Source: Sphingomonadales bacterium
Lineage (GTDB): Bacteria; Pseudomonadota; Alphaproteobacteria; Sphingomonadales; Sphingomonadaceae
DNA length: 12,548 nucleotides
NCBI GenBank assembly: GCA_018971065.1
Contig: JAGWVC010000111.1
Coordinates: forward strand, 1-12,548
Direction of reading: 5' to 3'
Within the stretch, counting starts at the first letter, position 1, and each line of letters opens with the position of its first letter. Of the stretch, positions 1-9,913 are shown piece after piece. The notes under the pieces were generated by a model. The model did not search any database, was not told the origin of the DNA, and was given only the letters and a program-made list of their open reading frames with translations. A program made the position numbers and the translations under genes.

Positions 1-726
1 CCGGTGCAGGAATGGCTCGCCGCCGTAAAGCCCGATGTCGCCGTGGTGTTCTCCAACGACCACGGCCTCAACTTCTTCCTCGACAAGATGCCCACCTTCG
101 CGGTCGGCGCCGCCCCCGAATACGCCAATGCCGATGAAGGCTGGGGCCTGCCGCTCTACAAGAGCTTCCAGGGCCACCCCGACCTGTCGTGGCACGTGAT
201 CGAGCAACTGGTGGCGGACGAGTTCGACCCCGTCACCTGCCAGCAGATGCTGGTCGATCACGCCATCTCGATCCCGTTCGAACTGGCCTACCCGGGCGCC
301 GCGCAATGGCCGGTCAAGCTGGTCCCCATCGGCATCAACACCGTCCAGCACCCGCTGCCCAGCGCCAAACGCTGCCTCGCGCTCGGCCGCTCGGTCCACA
401 AGGCGCTGGCATCATGGCCAGGCAATGAACGCATCGTCGTCATCGGCACCGGCGGCCTCTCGCACCAACTCGACGGCGAGCGTGCCGGCTTCATGAACGC
501 CGAATACGACACCTTCTGCCTCGACAACCTCGCCGCCGACCCCGACGCGCTGACGCGTCACTCGATTCACGAGATCGTCGAACTCTCGGGCACCCAGGGC
601 GTCGAAGTGCTCAACTGGATCGCCGCGCGCGGCGCGCTGGGGCCGGGCGCGAAGGAAATCCACCGCAACTACCACATCCCGATCTCGAACACGGCCGCCG
701 CCACGCTGCTGCTGAAGCCCGCCTGA
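1..726 (+). CDS. ligB: Protocatechuate 4,5-dioxygenase beta (catalytic) subunit, 5' truncated by the window edge
   Basis: Class III extradiol dioxygenase subunit. With LigA it opens protocatechuate between C4 and C5 to 4-carboxy-2-hydroxymuconate semialdehyde, using Fe(II) in the cytoplasm. The reading frame is open to base 1, and the GTG at base 4 is probably internal. Counting from it, the NDH histidine is residue 20, the histidine in GTGGLSHQ is 154 and the glutamate in GVEVLNW is 201. From what I know of the SYK-6 LigAB structure, the equivalents are the iron ligand His61, the catalytic His195 and the iron ligand Glu242. All three are offset by exactly 41, so about 41 N-terminal residues, including the first iron ligand (His12), lie outside the window. 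The protein ends shortly after HIPISNTAAATLLL, without the long C-terminal extension of gallate dioxygenase DesB. ligA probably lies upstream. A substrate variant such as gallate or a methylated catechol cannot be excluded. Confidence 0.88.
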   Translation, partial: PVQEWLAAVKPDVAVVFSNDHGLNFFLDKMPTFAVGAAPEYANADEGWGLPLYKSFQGHPDLSWHVIEQLVADEFDPVTCQQMLVDHAISIPFELAYPGAAQWPVKLVPIGINTVQHPLPSAKRCLALGRSVHKALASWPGNERIVVIGTGGLSHQLDGERAGFMNAEYDTFCLDNLAADPDALTRHSIHEIVELSGTQGVEVLNWIAARGALGPGAKEIHRNYHIPISNTAAATLLLKPA

Positions 727-743
727 ACCGGCGGGCGCCACCG

Positions 744-2063
744 TCAGGCGGCCCAAGCCAGCCCGCCCCGGTGCCGGCTTCCATCCAGCGTGAAGCGCTG
801 CGTCGCGCTGGCCAGCGATTGTGCCTGCTGCGCCAGCGCGCGCGCGCAAGCGCTGGTCTCTTCGACCATCGCCGCATTGCTTTGCGTACTGCGGTCCATC
901 TGCTGCACGGTTTCCTCGATTCGGCCCAACTGCGCCGATTGCGCTGCGATCGTGTCCGCCATCCCCTGCGCCCGCAGGTTCATGCTGGCCACGCCATCGG
1001 CAATCTGCGCCAGCATGGCGCCCACGCGATTCGCAAGGCCGGTGCCCTGTTCCACTTCGCCCTGGCTGCGCGCGATAAGGGTCTTGATCTGCGCCGCCGA
1101 TTCACCAGCCCGCAGCGCCAGCGCGCGAACCTCGCTGGCCACCACCGCGAAACCCTTGCCGGCATCACCCGCCCGCGCCGCTTCCACCCCGGCGTTCAGC
1201 GCCAGCAGGTTGGTCTGGAAGGCGATCCCGTCGATCGCGCCGACAATCTGGCCCATTTCGCGCGCGGTGGTTGTCATGGTCTCCATGCGCTCGATCATCA
1301 CCCGCACCGCCTCTGCCCCGTCCTCGGTCGAGGCGCGCGCGGCATGGGCAATGCCCCGGGCCTGCGCGGCCTCTGTCGCGGTATCGCGAGCGCTCTGCGC
1401 AATCACGGACAACGCCTGCGCGGCGTCGTTCAGCGCCGTCGCCTGTTCCTCGGTCCGCGCGGCAAGGCTGTTCGTCGCCGAACGGATCTCCGCCGATCCC
1501 TGCGACACATCCTCGGCGGTCTTCGCCACTTCGGCAATGGTCTGGCCCAGGTCGACCATCGCACGGTTGGTCGCCGCGCGCAGTGGTTCATATTGCGACG
1601 GGAACGATTCGCGGATCGACCGCGTCAAGTCACCGCTCGCAAGCGCATCCAGCGTCGCACCCAGCCGGTCGAGCAGGATCGCGACCGAACTGCGCTCGGC
1701 TTCGCGCAGCGCCAGCGCCTGCTGGCGGAAGACATCCATCGCTTGCGTCATCCGCCCCACGCAGTCGTGATGATCGGTATAGAGGATCGGCGAATCGAGA
1801 TCATCGGCAGCCAGCCCCTCCATGCGCACCACGGTGCTGACGTAAGGATCGCAGATCAGCCTGCCCGCCCATGCCAGCAGCGCCGGGGCCAGTAGCGCGG
1901 GCAGCAGCGCCACCCCGGCGGCCAGCGGCCCGGGCAGTGCGATCCAGCCCACCGCCTGGACGGCATCGATCACCCCGAACCCGCCCAGCAATGCCGCCAG
2001 ACCATAGGTCATCACAGCGAACTTGCGTCGAATCGGCGCGTCCTTCTGGAACCAGGCAACCAT
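744..2063 (-). CDS. Methyl-accepting chemotaxis protein without a periplasmic sensor domain
   Basis: Chemoreceptor signalling protein that would control CheA/CheW at the inner membrane; 439 residues from the chosen ATG. Two hydrophobic segments (about residues 15-35 and 43-65) are joined by only a few residues, so there is no periplasmic ligand-binding domain. HAMP-like linkers follow (about 66-125 and 130-175), then a long methylation-helix and coiled-coil region. The conserved signalling hairpin tip ([20 protein letters not shown]) lies near residues 277-300. The chain ends without the NWETF-type CheR/CheB tether. A GTG at 2072 would also open the frame, but the AAGGGG element sits 8 bases before the ATG at 2063 and overlaps the GTG, which decides the start. 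It converges on ligB with a 17-base gap and follows the LysR gene on the same strand. The ligand is unknown. A role in taxis to aromatic substrates is only an inference from position. Confidence 0.9.
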   Translation of the reverse strand: MVAWFQKDAPIRRKFAVMTYGLAALLGGFGVIDAVQAVGWIALPGPLAAGVALLPALLAPALLAWAGRLICDPYVSTVVRMEGLAADDLDSPILYTDHHDCVGRMTQAMDVFRQQALALREAERSSVAILLDRLGATLDALASGDLTRSIRESFPSQYEPLRAATNRAMVDLGQTIAEVAKTAEDVSQGSAEIRSATNSLAARTEEQATALNDAAQALSVIAQSARDTATEAAQARGIAHAARASTEDGAEAVRVMIERMETMTTTAREMGQIVGAIDGIAFQTNLLALNAGVEAARAGDAGKGFAVVASEVRALALRAGESAAQIKTLIARSQGEVEQGTGLANRVGAMLAQIADGVASMNLRAQGMADTIAAQSAQLGRIEETVQQMDRSTQSNAAMVEETSACARALAQQAQSLASATQRFTLDGSRHRGGLAWAA

Positions 2064-2071
2064 CGCTTGCA

Positions 2072-2077
2072 CCCCTT
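2072..2077 (-). promoter_or_regulatory. Ribosome binding site that fixes the chemoreceptor start
   Basis: AAGGGG on the minus strand, with 8 bases between it and the ATG at 2063. The competing GTG at 2072-2070 overlaps the site itself and so cannot use it. Confidence 0.6.
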
Positions 2078-2207
2078 GGCCATGTCACACCGCCAAGAGT
2101 ATGGTTGGGTTCGTGCTGCCTGCCTTGCCGCGCCCGTAAGCAGTTCGCCATAGGCAATCGATTGTGTCATCGCCGTGGGTCGAAAAATGCCCCCTCCTGT
2201 CACAAGG

Positions 2208-3347
2208 TCACGCCACCGCTTCCAGCTCGCCGATGAATTCGGCCTGGACGGCGGTGGGCCGCCACGAAGCACGCGTGGTCACGCCGATCGTCCGCTCCAG
2301 CCCGGCCGAGGCGGCGCACAGCGTCGTCAGCCACTTCGCTTCCAGCTCCACGCTCACCTGGTCCAGCGACAGCAGTGTCAGGAAATCGCTGTCGATCAGC
2401 AGTTGCCGGATCGTCATCACCGATCCCGATTCGATCGGCACCGCCGGCGGCGCCATTCCGGCGCTGGTGAACATCAGCTCGAAACTGTCGCGCAGCGGCG
2501 CCCCCGGCCCGGCCACGATCCACGGATAGGCGGCGAGTTCCCCCAGCGTCGGATCGGTCCCCGCCAGCGGATGGCCGTGGCGGGCGATCACCGCCGGCCG
2601 GTCCGAAAACAGCGCCTGCTGCGCCAGGTCCGGCTCCACCAGCGGATCGCGCAGCGCCCCCACCATGCAGTCGATCACGCCATTGCGCAGCGGCTCGACC
2701 AGCTCGGCACGGCTGCCCTCGACGATCGACACGCGCACCTGCGGATGCCGCTTCAGGAACCGCGCGATCGCCGCCGGCAGCACCCGCGCCCGCGACAGCG
2801 GCATCGCGCCGATGGCAATCGACCGCGTCTCATGCCCGCGCAGCGCTTCCAGTTCGGCCAGCCCGGCCTGCAACTCCACCCGCGCCAGCCGGAACGCCCG
2901 CGCCAGCGCCGCCCCCGCCTCGGTCAGGATCACGATCTTGCCGCGCCGCTCCACCAGCGGCTTGCGCAACGACAGCGCCAGGTCGTTCACCGCGCGGTGC
3001 AGCGATGGCAGCGACAGCCCGGTGCGCACTTTCGCGCCGTTGTACGAACCGCTGTCGGCCAGCGCCAGCAGCGCCCGCATCCGCGACATCGTCACATGCG
3101 GGGTGGCGATATGCCCCAGCGCCGCCTCGATGCGCGGCACCAGCAGGTTGGCCGCGTCGGTCGGCACCATGCCATTGTGACGCCGCTCGAACAGTTGCGT
3201 CGCGGTCAGCGTCTCGATCCGCTCCAACGCCTGGGTTATGGCCGGCTGAGTCAGGTTCACCGCCTGCGCGGCGGCGCTCATCGTGCCCAATTCGGCAATC
3301 CGGGCGATTGCCGCCAGGTGCCGCAGGTTAAGGTCCCAGATCTCCAT
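2208..3347 (-). CDS. LysR-type transcriptional regulator with two tandem winged-helix DNA-binding domains
   Basis: Probable regulator of the divergent ligK-ligU-ligI genes. LysR regulators normally have about 300 residues and one N-terminal HTH; this one has 379. Residues 7-66 form one LysR HTH (LRHLAAIARIAELGTMSAAA, then TQPAITQALERIE and LFERR). Residues 88-147 form a second (MRALLALADSGSYNGAK, then LSLPSLHRAVNDL, LVERRG and LTEAGAAL). A linker helix and an effector-binding domain with the usual SIAIGAMPLS start run from about 174 to 377. Both HTH units and the effector domain are in one uninterrupted frame, so this is not a sequencing frameshift between two genes. The GGAGG stretch lies directly against the ATG with no spacer, and there is no good alternative start before residue 23. 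Its position suggests the role of LigR of SYK-6, but the tandem HTH differs from the canonical layout, so I give no symbol. It could instead control the chemoreceptor or ligAB. Confidence 0.9.
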   Translation of the reverse strand: MEIWDLNLRHLAAIARIAELGTMSAAAQAVNLTQPAITQALERIETLTATQLFERRHNGMVPTDAANLLVPRIEAALGHIATPHVTMSRMRALLALADSGSYNGAKVRTGLSLPSLHRAVNDLALSLRKPLVERRGKIVILTEAGAALARAFRLARVELQAGLAELEALRGHETRSIAIGAMPLSRARVLPAAIARFLKRHPQVRVSIVEGSRAELVEPLRNGVIDCMVGALRDPLVEPDLAQQALFSDRPAVIARHGHPLAGTDPTLGELAAYPWIVAGPGAPLRDSFELMFTSAGMAPPAVPIESGSVMTIRQLLIDSDFLTLLSLDQVSVELEAKWLTTLCAASAGLERTIGVTTRASWRPTAVQAEFIGELEAVA

Positions 3348-3455
3348 CCTCCGGCGTTTAGCGAAATCTAATCGCTTGGCCAGTGTTTCGCTTTCCCATT
3401 GATCGGGCGGCGGCGCATCGCCACCATCGATAGATCAAACCCAAGGAACCGGCAT
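3348..3455. promoter_or_regulatory. Divergent promoter/operator region between the LysR gene and ligK
   Basis: This 108-base spacer must hold both promoters. AGCGAAA (3360-3366) is followed by TCGCT (3372-3376) and TTTCGCT (3386-3392). This gives two nested inverted repeats sharing one arm: AGCGA-N7-TCGCT and AGCGAAA-N19-TTTCGCT. The first, flanked by T3359 and A3371, also fits the loose T-N11-A pattern of LysR boxes. Further toward ligK, TTGATC (3399-3404) and GATCAA (3433-3438) form a second, wide inverted repeat. The ligK ribosome binding site AAGGAA is at 3443-3448. I could not assign -35/-10 elements with confidence. Confidence 0.5.
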
Positions 3456-4130
3456 ATGAGCGGCATCGTCGTCCAGAACATCGAACGGGCCTCGCCCGAC
3501 GTGATCGACGGCCTCGCCGCCTGCGGCGTCGCCACCGTGCATGAGGCGCAGGGCCGCACCGGCCTGCTCGCCGCGTACATGCGCCCCATCTACACCGGCG
3601 CCCGCGTTGCGGGCAGCGCGGTCACGATCAGCGCGCCCCCGGGCGACAACTGGATGGTCCACGTCGCCATCGAACAGTTGCACGCCGGCGACATCCTGCT
3701 GCTCGCCCCCACCAGCCCGTGCGAGGACGGCTACTTCGGCGACCTCCTCGCCACCAGCGCGCAGGCGCGCGGCTGTCGCGGCCTCGTCATCGACGCCGGC
3801 GTGCGCGACGTGCGCGACCTCAAGGAGATGAACTTCCCGGTCTGGTCGAAATGCATCTCCGCTCAAGGCACGATCAAGGCCACGCTGGGCAGCGTCAACG
3901 TCCCCGTCGTCTGCGCCAACCAGATCGTCCACCCCGGCGATGTCATCGTCGCCGATGACGACGGCGTCTGCGTCGTCCGCCGCGCCGATGCCGAAACCGT
4001 GCTGAAAGCCGCGCAGGCCCGCGAAGCCAACGAAGGCGAAAAGCGCGCCAAACTCGCCGCCGGCGTCCTCGGCCTCGACATGTACAAGATGCGCGAACGG
4101 CTCGCCGCCGAAGGGCTGAAGTATGTCTAG
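3456..4130 (+). CDS. ligK: 4-carboxy-4-hydroxy-2-oxoadipate aldolase (HMG/CHA aldolase)
   Basis: Last step of protocatechuate 4,5-cleavage: a metal-dependent class II pyruvate aldolase of the RraA-like fold. It splits 4-carboxy-4-hydroxy-2-oxoadipate to pyruvate and oxaloacetate, and family members also decarboxylate oxaloacetate. It has 224 residues, normal for the family. The family signature D-x20-R-D is intact, with Asp96 followed by Arg117-Asp118 in [12 protein letters not shown]. The [18 protein letters not shown] segment (63-80) and the [18 protein letters not shown] strand-turn (157-174) are typical. The C-terminal helix ends in [16 protein letters not shown]. The frame could extend to 3399, but AAGGAA 7 bases before the ATG at 3456 supports this start. 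It is the first gene of a plus-strand lig cluster and reads away from the LysR gene. An RraA regulator is unlikely because the complete D-x20-R-D motif and the lig context favour the aldolase. Confidence 0.9.
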   Translation: MSGIVVQNIERASPDVIDGLAACGVATVHEAQGRTGLLAAYMRPIYTGARVAGSAVTISAPPGDNWMVHVAIEQLHAGDILLLAPTSPCEDGYFGDLLATSAQARGCRGLVIDAGVRDVRDLKEMNFPVWSKCISAQGTIKATLGSVNVPVVCANQIVHPGDVIVADDDGVCVVRRADAETVLKAAQAREANEGEKRAKLAAGVLGLDMYKMRERLAAEGLKYV

Positions 4131-4139
4131 CAAAAAGTT

Positions 4140-4170
4140 CCGTCTGTCCTGAGCTTGTCGAAGGACCGTA
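4140..4170. repeat. Sphingomonad-type short palindromic intergenic repeat
   Basis: The spacer between ligK and ligU contains GTCCT at 4146-4150 and AGGAC at 4161-4165, flanking GAGCTTGTCGA. Read on either strand this is the CCTGAGCTTGTCGAAGG / CCTTCGACAAGCTCAGG element, which I recognise as a very common intergenic repeat in sphingomonads. The inner CTTGTCGAAG can also fold as a small hairpin. It may act on mRNA stability or partial termination inside the operon; the sequence does not show which. Only one copy is seen in this window. Confidence 0.75.
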
Positions 4171-4218
4171 CTTTCTTGCTGGCACGCGCACGATCACAAC
4201 CTTGAAGGACCGCTCGGC

Positions 4219-6258
<2,040 letters not shown>

Positions 6259-6259
<1 letters not shown>

Positions 6260-7059
6260 CACGACACCACCTCTGCAACCTGGGCCACCACCCCGGCGGG
6301 CGCCGAAGCCACCGTCTCCACCCGGTGCCGCAGCGCCTCGCCGATCAGCAACAGCGCCGGCCCGTCGCCCAGCGCGGTGCGCGCCGCCAGCGGCAGCAGG
6401 TCCAGCCGGGTGCAGCACCGCCGCTCGTCGGCACGGCTGGCATTCTCCACCAGCGCCACCGGCGTATCCGCCGCCATCCCCGCCGCCAGCAGGTTCGCGG
6501 TCACCGTCGCCGCCGCCGCCTTGCCCATGTAGATCGCCAGCGTCGCCGCCGGATCGGCCAGCGCCGCCCAATCCAGGTCCAGCTCTTCCCCGGCGCGCGC
6601 GTGCGCGGTCACGAACGTCAGCCGCCGTGCGGTGCCGCGCAACGTCAGCGAGGCGCCCAGGCTGGCCGCCGCCGCGCTGGCAGCGGTGATCCCGGGGCAG
6701 ATCCGCACCGCCACCCCGGCCGCGCGGCAGGCCTCCAGTTCCTCGGTCGCCCGCCCGAAGATCGCCGGATCGCCGCCCTTCAGCCGCACCACTCGCTCGC
6801 CCGCCAGCGCCGCCGCGACGATCAGCCGGTCGATGCTGCCCTGATCCTTTGAATGCCGCCCGGCGCGCTTGCCCACATAGACCAGCCGCGCCGACGCATC
6901 GGCCAGTTCCAGAATCCCCGGCCCCACCAGCGCATCGTGGAACACCACGCTGGCCGCCGCGATCAGCCGCGCCGCCTTGCGGGTCAGCAATTCCGCATCG
7001 CCCGGCCCGGCACCCACCAGCCACACGCAACCGGCCGGAAAATCGTCATGAACCGTCAT
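6259..7059 (-). CDS. cobA: Uroporphyrinogen-III C-methyltransferase (SUMT), stand-alone
   Basis: Transfers two methyl groups from S-adenosylmethionine to uroporphyrinogen III to make precorrin-2, the first committed step to siroheme, the cofactor of NirB. It has 266 residues, the normal size of single-domain SUMT, without the N-terminal dehydrogenase/ferrochelatase domain of CysG. Tetrapyrrole methylase motifs are all present: VGAGPGDAELLTRKA (15-29), YVGKRAG (61-67), RLKGGDPAIFGRATEE (92-107), PGITAASAAAA (122-132) and YMGK (177-180). The frame is open further upstream to 7122, but the ATG at 7059 overlaps the nasA stop by 4 bases and has GGAGG 7 bases before it. The remaining siroheme steps (oxidation and ferrochelation) must be encoded elsewhere. 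Location in the nir/nas operon ties it to siroheme rather than cobalamin supply, although the product can serve both. Confidence 0.92.
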
Positions 7060-9572
7060 TCTGCAGCCTCCAGTTGAGGGATCGCGCAAGCGGCCAGCAG
7101 CCGGGCAACCGCCGGCCGGCACGAGCCGCAGTTGCTGCCGGCGCGGGTGCAGCCGCCGGCTTCGGCGGCCGCCACGATCTCGGCTTCGTGAACATCATGG
7201 CACAGGCAGACCACCGCCCCACGATCGGGCGCCGGCGCCGCCGGGCGTCCCGCCAGCCATTCGGCCGGATCGGCTCCGGCATCGCCCAGTTGCGCCGCCA
7301 CCCAATCGCGCGCCGGCAACACGCCGCTCCGCGTCAGGTACAACGCCGCCGCCAATGTGCCGTCCTCGCCCCGAATCGCCACCCGCCGCATCCCGCGCGC
7401 CGCATCGCCCGCTTCCAGCCGCGCGCCAGCGGGCAACAGCGCATCCAGCGCCGCATCGCCGTCCCCGGCCAGCTCGTAAAGCCAACCGCCCGCCACCCGG
7501 GCCTTGCTCCACCACGCCAGCCCGGCCAGCGCCGCTGCCGGAACCCCGCCGCGCGTCGCAACAAACGCGCGCCATTCCGGCACCACCGCCGCCACCCGCG
7601 CCGGCGTCCGCTTGAACCCCGGCTGGCCCGAAATCGGATCGATCCGCTGCCCCGAAAGCCGGTTGGCCCGCGCCTCCCCCGCCATAGCGTCGCTCCAGTG
7701 CATCGGCACGAACAACTCGCCCCGCCGCTGCTCGTCGTTCACCGCCACCCGAAACGTCGCCTGCCCGGCCACCGTGGTCACGCGCGCCAGCCCGCCATCG
7801 GCCAGCCCCTGCGCCGCCGCGTCATCGGGATGCACCTCCAGCAACGGCTCGCGACGGTGGCGCGACAGCGTCGGCGAAAGCCCGGTGCGCGTCATCGTGT
7901 GCCACTGGTCGCGATAGCGCCCGGTGTTCAGCGTCAGCGGGAACGCCGGATCGACCGGCGCCGCTTCCGGCACCGCCACGCCCACCAGCGCGCCCGGCCG
8001 CCCCGCCAGCGGATGCCGCCCGCCCCACTGGAACGGCGCCATCGCGTCGTATTCGGCGTCGGACACACCGGCCTTGCCGGTCAGGTCCAGCACCTTGCCA
8101 TGCCGCACCGCCAGCGCGGTCATTCCGGCATATTCCCGCCAGATCGCCGCCGGCCCGGCAAAATCGAACGCCGCGCCCCAGCCTAGCCGCTTCGCCACCT
8201 GGCCCATGATCCACCAGTCCGCCCGCGCCTCGCCCGGCGCCGCCAGCAGCGCGCGCTGGCGGCTCACCCGCCGCTCCGAATTGGTGACGGTGCCGTCCTT
8301 CTCGCCCCAGCCCAGCGCCGGCAGCCGCACATGCGCGAACCGCGCGGTATCGGTGTCGGCAATCACATCCGACACCACCACCGTCTCGCACCGCGCCAGC
8401 GCCTCGCGCACGAAGCCGCTGTCGGGCAGCGACACCGCCGGGTTGGTCGCCATCACCCACAGGAACTTTATCCGCCCCTCGTGAATCGCGCGGAACATCT
8501 CGACCGCCTTCAGCCCCGGCCCAGCGCACAGCCGATCGGTGCCCCAGAACACCCCCACATCGCCGCGCTCGGCCTCGGAAAACCCCAGATGGCACGCCAG
8601 CGTATTGGCCAGCCCGCCCACCTCGCGCCCGCCCATCGCGTTCGGCTGCCCGGTGATCGAGAACGGCCCCGCCCCCGGCCGATTGATCCGCCCGGTCGCC
8701 AGATGCAGGTTGATGATCGCGTTGCCCTTGTCGGTGCCGCTGGTCGATTGATTGGCGCCCATGCTGAACACCGTCACCATGCGCGGCGAACCGGCCACCA
8801 AGTCAGCCAGTGCCGCGAACACCCCGGCATCGATCCCCGGCTGCCGATTCAGCGCCGCGCCGAACGCCAACGGCATCTCGGCCAACCCGCGCGCGCCCAT
8901 CTCGGCCAGCAGCGCGGTAAACAGCGCCACATCGCCATCGGGCGCGATCGGCACGTGCAGGTCGGCCATCGCCGCGGTCTCGGTCCGGCGCGGATCGATC
9001 ACCACGATCCGCGTTCCCCGCGCGGCCCGCGCCGCCTCGATCCGCTGCCACACCACCGGATGGCACCACGCCGTGTTCGACCCCACCAGCAGAATCAGGT
9101 CCGCCTCGTCCAGGTCCTGGTACGAGCACGGCACCACGTCCTCGCCGAACGCCCGGTTGTGCGCCGCCACCGCGCTGGCCATGCACAGCCGCGAATTGGT
9201 GTCGATGTTGGCGCTGCCGATGAAGCCCTTCATCAGCTTGTTGGCGACATAGTAATCCTCGGTCAGCAACTGGCCCGAGACATAGAACGCCACGCTGTCC
9301 GGTCCGTGCCGTTCGATCGTCCGCCGCAGCCGCCGCGCGGTGAAGTCCAGCGCATCCCCCCACGATGTCCGGCTGCCGCCCAGCATCGGGTGCAGCAGCC
9401 GCCCGTCCAGCCCCACCGTCTCGCCCAGGTGCGTGCCCTTGGAACACAGCTTGCCGTGGTTGGCCGGGTGCGCGGCGTCCCCGGCGATCGTCACCGCGCG
9501 CGGCCCGGTCACCGTCGCGGCAATGCCGCAACCCACGCCGCAATAGGCGCAAGTGGTGCGCACCACCGCCAT
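7056..9572 (-). CDS. nasA: Assimilatory nitrate reductase catalytic subunit with C-terminal BFD [2Fe-2S] domain
   Basis: Molybdenum bis-MGD enzyme reducing nitrate to nitrite in the cytoplasm; 838 residues. No twin-arginine signal is present, so it is not the periplasmic NapA. The N-terminal [4Fe-4S] ligands are Cys8, Cys11, Cys15 and Cys43 (CAYCGVGC, then CSKG). The probable Mo-coordinating cysteine is Cys130 in NSRLCMASAV. Pterin-binding landmarks include SMGANQSTSGTDKGNAIINL (270-289), ITGQPNAMGGREVGG (306-320) and LNTGRYRDQWHTMTRTG (548-564). A C-terminal BFD-like domain carries Cys789, Cys791, Cys815 and Cys818, as in NasA-type rather than NarB-type reductases. The frame is open upstream to 9971, but that stretch is out-of-frame nirD. 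The ATG at 9572 shares one base with the nirD stop. No dedicated flavoprotein reductase subunit follows it, so electrons probably come from NirB/NirD or a protein encoded elsewhere. NasC is the equivalent name in some species. Confidence 0.93.
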   Translation of the reverse strand: MAVVRTTCAYCGVGCGIAATVTGPRAVTIAGDAAHPANHGKLCSKGTHLGETVGLDGRLLHPMLGGSRTSWGDALDFTARRLRRTIERHGPDSVAFYVSGQLLTEDYYVANKLMKGFIGSANIDTNSRLCMASAVAAHNRAFGEDVVPCSYQDLDEADLILLVGSNTAWCHPVVWQRIEAARAARGTRIVVIDPRRTETAAMADLHVPIAPDGDVALFTALLAEMGARGLAEMPLAFGAALNRQPGIDAGVFAALADLVAGSPRMVTVFSMGANQSTSGTDKGNAIINLHLATGRINRPGAGPFSITGQPNAMGGREVGGLANTLACHLGFSEAERGDVGVFWGTDRLCAGPGLKAVEMFRAIHEGRIKFLWVMATNPAVSLPDSGFVREALARCETVVVSDVIADTDTARFAHVRLPALGWGEKDGTVTNSERRVSRQRALLAAPGEARADWWIMGQVAKRLGWGAAFDFAGPAAIWREYAGMTALAVRHGKVLDLTGKAGVSDAEYDAMAPFQWGGRHPLAGRPGALVGVAVPEAAPVDPAFPLTLNTGRYRDQWHTMTRTGLSPTLSRHRREPLLEVHPDDAAAQGLADGGLARVTTVAGQATFRVAVNDEQRRGELFVPMHWSDAMAGEARANRLSGQRIDPISGQPGFKRTPARVAAVVPEWRAFVATRGGVPAAALAGLAWWSKARVAGGWLYELAGDGDAALDALLPAGARLEAGDAARGMRRVAIRGEDGTLAAALYLTRSGVLPARDWVAAQLGDAGADPAEWLAGRPAAPAPDRGAVVCLCHDVHEAEIVAAAEAGGCTRAGSNCGSCRPAVARLLAACAIPQLEAAE

Positions 9573-9913
9573 CAGGCCGCTTTCACCGGGATCACCGCCG
9601 AGCGCAGCAGGTAAATCCGCCCGGCATCCACCTTCAGCGGAATCGTCGGCACGCACCCCTTGTCCTCGCCCTGCGCCTCGCCGGTCTTCAGCGAAATCTG
9701 CCAGTTGTGCAGCGGGCAGGTCACCACCGAACCATGCACGATGCCCTGGCTCAACGGGCCGGCCTTGTGCGGGCAGGCATTGACCAGCGCGTAGAAGCGA
9801 TGGTCCAGCGTGTGAAACACAGCGATTTCCGCGCCGCCCACCACCGGCAGCGTGCGCGCGGTGCCCGGGGCGATCTGCGCCACCGGGCCGATGTCCAGCC
9901 AATCTCCAATCAT
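9572..9913 (-). CDS. nirD: Nitrite reductase [NAD(P)H] small subunit, Rieske-type
   Basis: Small partner of NirB, carrying a Rieske-fold [2Fe-2S] centre in the cytoplasm; 113 residues from the ATG. The Rieske ligand motifs are complete: C-x-H in NACPHKAGPLS (about residues 46-56) and C-x2-H in TCPLHNWQISLKTGEA (about 69-84). Many enterobacterial NirD proteins lack these ligands, so this one probably does carry a cluster. A GTG immediately before the ATG (9916) could also start the protein. I prefer the ATG because it forms TGATG with the nirB stop and has GGAG 8 bases upstream. The gene sits between nirB and nasA with 1-base overlaps at both ends. In Paracoccus, the similar NasG ferredoxin passes electrons from the nitrite reductase NasB to the nitrate reductase NasC. 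The same job is plausible here but inferred. Confidence 0.92.
   Translation of the reverse strand: MIGDWLDIGPVAQIAPGTARTLPVVGGAEIAVFHTLDHRFYALVNACPHKAGPLSQGIVHGSVVTCPLHNWQISLKTGEAQGEDKGCVPTIPLKVDAGRIYLLRSAVIPVKAA

Noticed and set aside
1..726. Gallate dioxygenase (DesB) instead of LigB
   Set aside because: DesB has a long C-terminal alpha-like extension; this protein ends soon after the beta-subunit core.
727..772. Possible bidirectional terminator between ligB and the chemoreceptor gene
   Set aside because: ACCGGCGGGC can pair with GCCCGCCCCGGT, but the stem is bulged, the loop is about 24 bases and there is no T-tract on either side.
2208..3347. Fusion artefact or frameshift joining two LysR genes
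   Set aside because: Both HTH units and a single effector domain lie in one continuous frame, with no second effector-domain remnant between them.
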